This document shows, one piece after another, positions 1 through 6,138 of a stretch of DNA of 9,732 bases (position 1 is the first letter of the stretch; the number at the start of each line of letters is the position of its first letter). The DNA comes from Rikenella microfusus. GTDB lineage: Bacteria; Bacteroidota; Bacteroidia; Bacteroidales; SZUA-534. The notes under the pieces are model-generated. The model did no database searches. It was not told the origin of the DNA and saw only the letters and a program-made list of their open reading frames with translations. The position numbers were made by a program, and so were the translations under genes. The stretch is from assembly GCA_020719105.1 (NCBI GenBank), contig DYQV01000074.1, positions 1-9,732 on the forward strand, given 5' to 3'.

Positions 1-21
1 TTAGAGATTAGAAGTTAGATA
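1..21. repeat. degenerate 7-bp tandem repeat upstream of miaB
   Basis: Three consecutive 7-bp units all begin TTAGA (1-7, 8-14 and 15-21: TTAGAGA, TTAGAAG, TTAGATA). The array may continue upstream of the window. It has the same period and purine-rich character as the complement of the repeat at 7450-7484, and the 8-mer TTAGAGAT at 1-8 recurs in inverted orientation at 7430-7437. Function is unknown; it could be an intergenic repeat family of this genome. Confidence 0.4.
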
Positions 22-61
22 CATATTCTATACTTTAAACTAATTAAATTGAAAATACACA

Positions 62-1486
62 ATGAAATACTTTTTATTGGTTTTGGGTTGCCAAATGAAT
101 TTGTCGGATAGTGAGCGTGTAAAAGCCGTTATTGAAGGGATGGGTTTTACTCCTACCGATAATGAAAATGAAGCATCGCTCCTGGGTGTATTGTCTTGCT
201 CTGTTCGGCAAAAGCCCATCGATAAGGTGTACAACCGTATTCATGTGTGGAATAAGAAAAAAAATAAGCAGAATATCATCACTTTTGTTTCAGGATGTGT
301 CTTGCCCGATGATCGGGACAAATTCCTGAAACTATTCGATTTTGTATTCCCTATGAGCGAATTGAACGATTTTCCGAACATGCTTAAAGAGTACGGAGTA
401 GCTTCACCCTTATTATTGAATCAAGAACCGGTAACATCAGAAAACCTTGCGGTAGGCAACTTTAAACCGATAACAAAAATCGGGTTGAAACCCGAAAAAC
501 CGAGAATACCTTCCAATCAGGATATTTTTCAGCTTTGGAATGTAAAACCAAATTACCAATCGGAATTTGAAGCCTATGTTCCCATTCAAAATGGATGCGA
601 CAAATTCTGTTCTTTTTGTGCAGTCCCCTATACCCGTGGACGGGAAGTTTCGCGACCATCAGCAGAAATAATACAAGAAGTGAAGGAATTAATGCTCCAA
701 GGTTATAAATCAATTACATTATTGGGTCAAAATGTAAATTCGTATGGACTCGACCGTAAAGAAGAAATCTCTTTTGCAGAATTGCTTACCAAAATCGGGG
801 AATTAGGCATAACACTTCAAAATCCAAGTTGGGTCTATTATACATCACCCCACCCGCGCGATATGAGCCGCAATGTGATTGAAGCCATTGCAAAATATCC
901 GGTTTTGGCCAAACAGATTCATCTGCCCCTGCAAAGCGGTGACGATCAGGTTTTGGTTAAAATGAACCGGAAACACAATCTGGACCGATATCGGGAAAGT
1001 GTAGCTCACATCAGGGAATTAATTCCACAAGCAACTTTATTTACTGATATCATTGTAGGATTTACGGGCGAAACAGAAGAACAGTTTTTGAATACCGTAA
1101 AATCATTCGACGAATTCCAATTCAATATGGCATACGTGGCCATGTATTCGCCCCGTCCAGGAGCACAAAGTTACCGATGGGAAAACGATATCCCACAGAC
1201 AACCAAAAAAGATCGGCTGCAACGGTTATCCGACAAATTGGAAGAAATTTCGGGCCATTACAACCAACAATTAATTGGCAAAACAGTGAAAGTGCTTGTG
1301 CGGACAAAAGAAAGAAAAACTGGTTATTTGTCGGGAGCAACCGAAGGGAAATTGGTCACCCGTATTTTGAGTAAAGATATCGGTTTAATCGGTCAATTTG
1401 TTACTGTAACAATAACTCATGCTTCCGGTTTATCGATAGCGGGTGAATTGGTTGCAAACACTTCAAAAAAAACTTTAGCACTCTAA
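62..1486 (+). CDS. miaB: MiaB-type tRNA-2-methylthio-N6-dimethylallyladenosine synthase
   Basis: This is a cytosolic radical-SAM enzyme expected to add a methylthio group to position 2 of N6-isopentenyladenosine at tRNA position 37. Domains are in the expected order. The N-terminal methylthiotransferase domain (about 1-120) has three cluster cysteines: C10 in GCQMN, C46 in SCSVR and C79 in SGC. The radical-SAM core follows, with CxxxCxxC at C179/C183/C186 and then PYTRGRE and LLGQNVNSYG. A C-terminal TRAM-like RNA-binding domain spans about 405-465. GCQMN and CSVR favour MiaB over RimO or MtaB. At 474 aa it is slightly long, mainly because of a stretched linker at about 110-170. The usual NTC around the second cysteine reads LSC, so this is a divergent member. 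The start leaves only a few residues before the GCQMN motif and has no clear Shine-Dalgarno. It stands alone, 130 bp ahead of the catabolic block, with no evident link to it. Confidence 0.88.
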   Translation: MKYFLLVLGCQMNLSDSERVKAVIEGMGFTPTDNENEASLLGVLSCSVRQKPIDKVYNRIHVWNKKKNKQNIITFVSGCVLPDDRDKFLKLFDFVFPMSELNDFPNMLKEYGVASPLLLNQEPVTSENLAVGNFKPITKIGLKPEKPRIPSNQDIFQLWNVKPNYQSEFEAYVPIQNGCDKFCSFCAVPYTRGREVSRPSAEIIQEVKELMLQGYKSITLLGQNVNSYGLDRKEEISFAELLTKIGELGITLQNPSWVYYTSPHPRDMSRNVIEAIAKYPVLAKQIHLPLQSGDDQVLVKMNRKHNLDRYRESVAHIRELIPQATLFTDIIVGFTGETEEQFLNTVKSFDEFQFNMAYVAMYSPRPGAQSYRWENDIPQTTKKDRLQRLSDKLEEISGHYNQQLIGKTVKVLVRTKERKTGYLSGATEGKLVTRILSKDIGLIGQFVTVTITHASGLSIAGELVANTSKKTLAL

Positions 1487-1511
1487 ATTCTTTAAACTAT
1501 TAATGGAGAGT

Positions 1512-1523
1512 AAAAGTACTTTT
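1512..1523. promoter_or_regulatory. perfect 12-bp palindrome upstream of the carboxylase beta gene
   Basis: AAAAGTACTTTT reads identically on both strands. It lies in the gap between miaB and the acyl-CoA carboxylase beta gene, 10 bp before a second perfect palindrome, with centres 24 bp apart. Its right end overlaps a TTTG that could be a Bacteroidota -33 element. It may be an operator half of a regulator-binding region; no U-run follows it, so it does not look like a miaB terminator. AT-rich DNA makes short palindromes commoner, so function is inferred. Confidence 0.3.
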
Positions 1524-1551
1524 GATTTAATTAAAGATATTAATATCTTAT
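1521..1551 (+). promoter_or_regulatory. possible promoter of the acyl-CoA catabolic block
   Basis: TTTG (1521-1524) is followed after 19 bp by TATCTTAT (1544-1551). This resembles the Bacteroidota arrangement of a -33 TTTG and a -7 TAnnTTTG, but the -7 match is only 6 of the 8 positions. It would give a leader of roughly 60 nt ahead of the start at 1617. The candidate -7 overlaps the 16-bp palindrome, which would suit repression by a bound regulator. Position is inferred from pattern and spacing only. Confidence 0.25.
1534..1549. promoter_or_regulatory. perfect 16-bp palindrome, candidate operator
   Basis: AAGATATTAATATCTT is an exact inverted repeat with no spacer, 68 bp before the start of the carboxylase beta gene. 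Its length and symmetry fit a dimeric regulator such as a TetR- or MerR-type protein; both types control liu genes in other bacteria, but the identity of any regulator here is unknown. A related half-site, AAGATAT, recurs at about 1607-1613 just before the start codon. A cruciform or terminator reading is less likely because there is no GC stem or T-tract. Confidence 0.35.
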
Positions 1552-1616
1552 TGAATTATTAATTTGAAACCATAGGCCATTGAATAAATAAACATAAACC
1601 CGATTAAGATATACTT

Positions 1617-3185
1617 ATGAGTATTAATCAGTTCATATCAACTATTACTAAACAAGATTCCGCTTTTCAGGAAAATTTTCAATTCAGCACAAAACTTTCC
1701 ACTGATTTGAGACTTGCCTTATCTCAGGTAATTGATCATTCCAATAAACAGGCGATTGTTAAACATGTTGAACGAGGCAAACTCCATGTCAGGCAACGGA
1801 TAGATGTTTTGATTGATGAGGGAACCCCATTTTTAGAACTTTCGGCACTGGCTGCTTTTGATCAATGGGACAATCAATTTCCATCAGCCGGAATTGTAAC
1901 TGGGATAGGTTTGGTGGAAGGGGTTCAATGCATGATTGTTGCTAATGATGCTACTGTTAAAGGAGGCACTTATATAAAAGAGACCATTAAAAAACATCAA
2001 AGGGCTCAGGAAATAGCCTTGCAAAATCAGTTGCCTTGCATCTATTTAGTAGATTCGGGGGGTGTATTTTTGCCACAACAGGCTCATGTTTTTCCCGACC
2101 GGTTCGATTTTGGCAGGGTTTTTTACAATCAATCAAAACTATCAGCCATGGGTGTTCCGCAGATTTCAGTGGTTATGGGATCCTGTACGGCAGGTGGAGC
2201 CTATGTTCCGGCCATGAGCGACCAGACCATTATTGTAAAAAATCAAGGCACCATTTTTATTGGCGGTCCGCCTTTGGTTAAAGCAGCCACGGGCGAAGAA
2301 GTGAGCGCAGAAGAACTAGGGGGTGCTTATGTACATACCGCTATTTCCGGAGTAGCTGATTATCTGGCCGAAGATGATGTGGATGCCGTTCGGATTTGCC
2401 GAAGGCTGGTTCAACAGGGCAATCAGAAAAAAGCCCCAAAGGCATTGGAATACCAAGAGCCGCTATATCCTATTGAAGAGTTATATGGAATTATCAGCGC
2501 CAACAATAAAAAAACGGTCGATCCGCATGAAATTATTGCCCGGATTACTGACAACAGCGATTTCCAGGAGTTCAAAAAACAATATGCGCTAAACTTAGTT
2601 ACCGGATATTCAACCATTTGCGGAATTCAAATAGGAATAGTTGCCAACAACGGTTTTTTAAATGCGGAAGCAGCGCGAAAAGGGGCCCACTTCATTGAAT
2701 TATGCGATCAACGGGCAATTCCACTCCTATTTTTACAGAACATTACCGGTTTTATTGTGGGCAAAACTTATGAACACCAAGGCATTGCCCGCGATGGGGC
2801 TAAAATGATTCACGCGGTAGCCAATACCGGGGTACCAAAATTAACGTTGGTGACCGGGGGATCCTATGGTGCAGGCAACTATGCAATGGCAGGAAGGGCT
2901 TACGACCCGGAATTTCTTTTTTTATGGCCCAATGCAAAAACTGCTGTGATGGGCGGTGAACAGGCTGCATCCGTATTGCAAACCATTAAAAACAAAGAAT
3001 CTGAAATGGAACATCCATTGATTAAGCAAATACAGGATGAAAGTTCTGCATACTTTTCAACATCGCGACTTTGGGATGATGGTATTATTGATCCCGTGGA
3101 TACAAGAAAGGTACTTGCTTTGGCGTTGTCAATTGTTACCAATAAGCCCATCGATAAAGGAAAGTTTGGCGTTTATCGTATGTAA
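1617..3185 (+). CDS. liuB: methylcrotonyl-CoA carboxylase, carboxyltransferase (beta) subunit
   Basis: This is the carboxyltransferase half of a biotin-dependent acyl-CoA carboxylase. It moves CO2 from carboxybiotin on the alpha subunit (4093-6066) to the acyl-CoA. The N-lobe (about 35-280) carries VANDATVKGGTY, VDSGG and the oxyanion loop GSCTAGGAYVPAMSD (188-202), followed by GGPPLVKAATGEEVSAEELGG. The C-lobe (about 290-520) carries LQNITGF (373-379), the second oxyanion loop GGSYGAGNYAM (414-424) and a WPNAKTAVMGGEQAA segment. The GPPLVKAATGEEVS block and SYGAGNYxMxGRAYxP are characteristic of methylcrotonyl-CoA carboxylase rather than propionyl-CoA carboxylase. The length of 522 aa is typical of an intact subunit. 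The start lies about 35 residues before the conserved RGKLxxRxR segment, as in homologues; no strong Shine-Dalgarno is visible. It opens the block behind a gap with two palindromes. Geranyl-CoA carboxylase is the nearest alternative. Confidence 0.92.
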   Translation: MSINQFISTITKQDSAFQENFQFSTKLSTDLRLALSQVIDHSNKQAIVKHVERGKLHVRQRIDVLIDEGTPFLELSALAAFDQWDNQFPSAGIVTGIGLVEGVQCMIVANDATVKGGTYIKETIKKHQRAQEIALQNQLPCIYLVDSGGVFLPQQAHVFPDRFDFGRVFYNQSKLSAMGVPQISVVMGSCTAGGAYVPAMSDQTIIVKNQGTIFIGGPPLVKAATGEEVSAEELGGAYVHTAISGVADYLAEDDVDAVRICRRLVQQGNQKKAPKALEYQEPLYPIEELYGIISANNKKTVDPHEIIARITDNSDFQEFKKQYALNLVTGYSTICGIQIGIVANNGFLNAEAARKGAHFIELCDQRAIPLLFLQNITGFIVGKTYEHQGIARDGAKMIHAVANTGVPKLTLVTGGSYGAGNYAMAGRAYDPEFLFLWPNAKTAVMGGEQAASVLQTIKNKESEMEHPLIKQIQDESSAYFSTSRLWDDGIIDPVDTRKVLALALSIVTNKPIDKGKFGVYRM

Positions 3186-3192
3186 TGGGTGT

Positions 3193-3211
3193 ATGATTAT
3201 TTAATAATTAT
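3193..3211. other. AT-rich interrupted dyad after the carboxylase beta gene
   Basis: ATTATT (3196-3201) and AATAAT (3203-3208) are inverted around a single T, and two more outer base pairs match after one mismatch. The element lies just past the stop of the carboxylase beta gene. There is no GC-rich stem or T-run, so it is a poor intrinsic terminator. It may be no more than AT-rich background. Confidence 0.15.
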
Positions 3212-3249
3212 GAAAACAACAATAAAGGAATTTAACTGTTACAACGAAT

Positions 3250-3263
3250 AACCAACATTGGTT
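3250..3263. promoter_or_regulatory. 6+6 bp dyad upstream of the hydratase gene
   Basis: AACCAA (3250-3255) and TTGGTT (3258-3263) are inverted repeats separated by CA, ending 17 bp before the ATG at 3281. The two-base spacer is too short for an RNA hairpin loop without opening the stem, so a protein-binding site is the likelier reading if it is functional at all. No good -33/-7 pair was found in this 95-bp gap, which is compatible with read-through from the gene upstream. Confidence 0.2.
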
Positions 3264-3280
3264 GCAGACAAATAGGTACC

Positions 3281-4051
3281 ATGATGACTGAACTTATTCA
3301 TTTGGAAAAGAAAGATAGTATTCTAACCGTCTGGCTTAACAGACCACAAAAGAAAAATGCCCTGAACGCTCAAATGATTCAAGGATTGATGCAAATTGCG
3401 CAGGAATTGCAAAATGATGAAAGTACCGATATTGTGATTCTTAAAGGAAGAGGCGATTGTTTTTGTGCCGGAGCTGATTTGGAGTGGTTTAAGCGGGCCA
3501 TTGATTTGCCGGAAAACGAACGGGTTCAGATATTGAAAGCACTTCCTATTTTTTTAAGGACATGGAACCACCTTCCTCAAACTACCATTACGGTAGGACA
3601 TGGTTTCTTGTACGGAGGGGCCTTGGGTCTATTGGCCGTGAGTGATTTTGTAATTCTTGAACAAAACAGCCATTTAAGGCTTAGCGAAGTTTTAATTGGG
3701 GTTATTCCAGCTTCAATTGCACCCTATTTAATAAAACGGATGGGATTCAAACGGAGCAAATCGCTCATGCTTTCTGCCGAAGCATTTAATGCACAACTGG
3801 CGTTGGCTTATGGATTGGCCGATAAAATAGGTTCACTGGATAAATTAGAAGAGATTGAACACCGTTTGATTGAAAACATACAACGATCCGATAAACAGAC
3901 CCGCAGGATACTGAAAAAATTTTTGTTCAACGTAGTAAACAAAGAAATTAACGAAGAGCTATCAGAATATACCGCCAAAGCACTCTCCGATGCTCTTGGA
4001 ACCGAAATGGCACAAAAACAGATTGATGCCTTTACCCATAAAACTAGTTAA
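3281..4051 (+). CDS. liuC: enoyl-CoA hydratase family protein, probable 3-methylglutaconyl-CoA hydratase
   Basis: A complete crotonase-fold protein of 256 aa, the normal family length. Expected role: hydration of 3-methylglutaconyl-CoA to HMG-CoA, the step after methylcrotonyl-CoA carboxylase. Motifs: NRPQKKNALN (20-29); CoA-binding and oxyanion segment FCAGADL (61-67); second oxyanion segment HGFLYGGALGLLAVSD (107-122); and LSEVLIGVIPASIAPYL (134-150). The acid/base residue equivalent to rat crotonase Glu164 is present as E136, whereas the Glu144 position reads G116. I believe bacterial liuC-type hydratases also tend to lack that first glutamate, but this is from memory. The function rests mainly on its position between the two carboxylase subunit genes; by sequence alone, another enoyl-CoA hydratase or isomerase is possible. 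The start is a tandem ATG-ATG (3281 or 3284) without a clear Shine-Dalgarno. The gene lies 95 bp after the beta subunit gene and 41 bp before the alpha subunit gene. Confidence 0.8.
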   Translation: MMTELIHLEKKDSILTVWLNRPQKKNALNAQMIQGLMQIAQELQNDESTDIVILKGRGDCFCAGADLEWFKRAIDLPENERVQILKALPIFLRTWNHLPQTTITVGHGFLYGGALGLLAVSDFVILEQNSHLRLSEVLIGVIPASIAPYLIKRMGFKRSKSLMLSAEAFNAQLALAYGLADKIGSLDKLEEIEHRLIENIQRSDKQTRRILKKFLFNVVNKEINEELSEYTAKALSDALGTEMAQKQIDAFTHKTS

Positions 4052-4092
4052 AAAAGATGCTTTTACCAAAAAATTGTTGAAAAAATGAAAAT

Positions 4093-6066
4093 ATGATATC
4101 GAAAATATTAATAGCCAACCGGGGTGAAATTGCGCGTAGAATAATACGGACCGCCCATAAAATGGGAATAGCCACTGTGGGTATATATACCTCTGAGGAA
4201 CCCAATGCCGCCTGGAGTGCAGAAAGCGGTGAGTCCGCTTTTTTAGATGGGATCCATCTCAAAGACACCTATTTAAATTCCTCAAAAATCATTGCCCTTG
4301 CAAAACAATTTGATTGCGATGCAATACATCCGGGATACGGATTTTTATCGGAAAATGCTGAATTTGCCCGATTGTGTGTTGTTAACAACATTACTTTTAT
4401 AGGACCAAAACCCGAAGTTATTGAATTGATGGGCAATAAGCTTTCCGCACGAAAATTTGCCATTGAAAATGGGTTGGCTATACCTTTTGGGATAGAAGGT
4501 TCGATGGAGGAAATTGTAATGAATTCCAATAAATTACCCTATCCAGTAATAATAAAAGCCAGTGCCGGAGGTGGTGGCAAGGGAATGCACATTGTTTATT
4601 CAGCCGAAGAACTTTCCGAAAAAATTGCATCAGCACAAAGGGAAGCGTTGACCTGGTTCGGAAACGGATCAGTGTATGTGGAGCAATATTTTGAAAATGC
4701 CCGTCATATTGAAGTTCAGGTTGTGGGCGATAACTTTGGCAATTATTTGCATCTGTTTGAAAGGGAATGCACCTTACAGCGGAATTACCAAAAAGTAATA
4801 GAAGAAGCCCCCTCGCCCACTTTATCGGAACCGCAGCGCAATGCTATTTGCAGTGAAGCCCTTAAATTGGCAAAAGCGGCCAAATATAACAACGTGGGAA
4901 CCATTGAGTTTTTGTGGGCCAATGATCAATTCTTTTTTCTAGAAATGAACACCCGCATCCAAGTGGAACATCCAGTAACTGAAATGATAACCGGCATTGA
5001 TTTGGTGGAGCAACAGATACTTATTTGCCAAAATTTGGAGATAATATTAAGACAAAAAGATATAAAAATTAATGGATGGTCGGTGGAAGCCCGGATTTAC
5101 GCAGAGAACCCGGAAAAAGGATTTAAACCATCGGGAGGGTTCATGCACTTGCTTCAATTTCCGAGTCGTTTCAATGCCCGAATCGAATCAACTTATAAAT
5201 CAGCATCTGAAATCTCCACATCTTTTGATGGTTTGATTGCAAAAGTAATTGTCCAAAAAACTAATCGGAATGAAGCATTGAGCCACTTATCGCAGGTGCT
5301 TGATAAAACAATAGTGCATGGAGTTGATTCCAATACAAAGTTTCTCTCATTATTATTGAATCATCCGGATATAGTTACAAACCGGATTCATACAAAATAC
5401 CTGCATCAAAATTGGGAAGCATTGAAAAATTCATTGGTAACAGAGAAAAAATCAATTTCCCCAATAATTCCCATAATTGGTTATGTAGCTGCTTTGAGTT
5501 CAAAAAACACAAAAGATGAGTCCACTATTTGGGATAAAACCGGTCCACTTAGTAACGTTTCTAAACAAACAATAAATCTTGACGGAGTTTTATATGAATT
5601 CCAATTATACAGAACCAACTTGAGATATGAAATTCTATGGAATAACATTTTGTTTAGTGTTTTTATAAATCAGTTAACTAAATATGAAATCTGGTTTGTT
5701 TTAGATGGGATGGAACACAAACTGTTTTTCTCAAAAGGTTCTGATTCATGTTGGATCCAATACAATGGCATTCTTTTCAGGGCAAAAAGCCTGAATATTC
5801 TTGACTATGTAACTATCATAAAGAAAAAGGATGAAGAAATTTGTGGCGGTAATTTCAATCTGGTTTCACCTTTACATGGAATTATAGCAGCAGTAAATGT
5901 GATAGCCGGACAGAAAGTGGAACAGGGAACCACCGTTTTAACTATAGAATCGATGAAAACAGAAAACCACATTTCTTGTCCATCAACAGGAATTGTGGAG
6001 AAGATTTGGATAGAACAGAACCATGGCGTAAAAGAAAATCAGCTATTGGTAAGTTTTATTAATTAG
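4093..6066 (+). CDS. liuD: methylcrotonyl-CoA carboxylase, biotin carboxylase/BCCP (alpha) subunit
   Basis: This is the biotin-bearing subunit of 657 aa, close to the length of known methylcrotonyl-CoA carboxylase alpha chains. It carboxylates its own biotin with ATP and bicarbonate and passes CO2 to the beta subunit at 1617-3185. The biotin carboxylase domain (about 1-445) contains IANRGEIA (7-14), HPGYGFLSEN, the glycine-rich ATP loop KASAGGGGKGM (155-165), and EMNTRIQVEHPVTE (284-297) with metal ligand E284, R288 and E292. A poorly conserved middle region (about 455-585) fits the BT linker domain. The biotinyl domain (about 590-657) has ESMKTE with biotinyl lysine K622, 35 residues from the end. 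Two features stand out: QRNYQK (229-234) replaces the usual QRRHQK beside the ATP site, and the biotin motif has Ser and Thr where AMKM has Ala and the second Met. The start at 4093 directly precedes the canonical biotin carboxylase N-terminus. An ATG at 4085 is out of frame and stops at once. Confidence 0.92.
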   Translation: MISKILIANRGEIARRIIRTAHKMGIATVGIYTSEEPNAAWSAESGESAFLDGIHLKDTYLNSSKIIALAKQFDCDAIHPGYGFLSENAEFARLCVVNNITFIGPKPEVIELMGNKLSARKFAIENGLAIPFGIEGSMEEIVMNSNKLPYPVIIKASAGGGGKGMHIVYSAEELSEKIASAQREALTWFGNGSVYVEQYFENARHIEVQVVGDNFGNYLHLFERECTLQRNYQKVIEEAPSPTLSEPQRNAICSEALKLAKAAKYNNVGTIEFLWANDQFFFLEMNTRIQVEHPVTEMITGIDLVEQQILICQNLEIILRQKDIKINGWSVEARIYAENPEKGFKPSGGFMHLLQFPSRFNARIESTYKSASEISTSFDGLIAKVIVQKTNRNEALSHLSQVLDKTIVHGVDSNTKFLSLLLNHPDIVTNRIHTKYLHQNWEALKNSLVTEKKSISPIIPIIGYVAALSSKNTKDESTIWDKTGPLSNVSKQTINLDGVLYEFQLYRTNLRYEILWNNILFSVFINQLTKYEIWFVLDGMEHKLFFSKGSDSCWIQYNGILFRAKSLNILDYVTIIKKKDEEICGGNFNLVSPLHGIIAAVNVIAGQKVEQGTTVLTIESMKTENHISCPSTGIVEKIWIEQNHGVKENQLLVSFIN

Positions 6067-6083
6067 AATAAAAGATATATTTG
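6054..6083 (+). promoter_or_regulatory. possible promoter before the acyl-CoA dehydrogenase gene
   Basis: TATATTTG at 6076-6083 is a perfect match to the Bacteroidota -7 consensus TAnnTTTG. It is preceded at 18 bp by TTTT (6054-6057), a weak stand-in for the -33 TTTG, which lies inside the end of the alpha-subunit gene. Transcription would begin near 6090, about 50 nt before the dehydrogenase start. It may be an internal promoter adding to read-through from upstream. Confidence 0.33.
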
Positions 6084-6138
6084 TCCGTTTTTATTAATAT
6101 TACACAAGTAAGCAATTACATAACATTTAAGAATTGAA

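Noticed and set aside
40..234. 64-codon - strand open frame at the window start
   Set aside because: It overlaps the conserved GCQMN-containing start of miaB in antisense and has no supporting features.
1487..1523. Intrinsic terminator after miaB
   Set aside because: The only dyad (1512-1523) is AT-only apart from a central GTAC, has no loop and is not followed by a T-run.
4044..4529. Two - strand open frames over the start of the carboxylase alpha gene
   Set aside because: Both lie opposite the conserved biotin carboxylase N-terminus and show no recognisable domain; treated as shadows.
1617..6066. Propionyl-CoA or acetyl-CoA carboxylase reading for the carboxylase pair
   Set aside because: The beta-subunit blocks (GGPPLVKAATGEEVS, SYGAGNYAMAGRAY) and the interposed hydratase gene fit methylcrotonyl-CoA carboxylase better; geranyl-CoA carboxylase remains a minor alternative.
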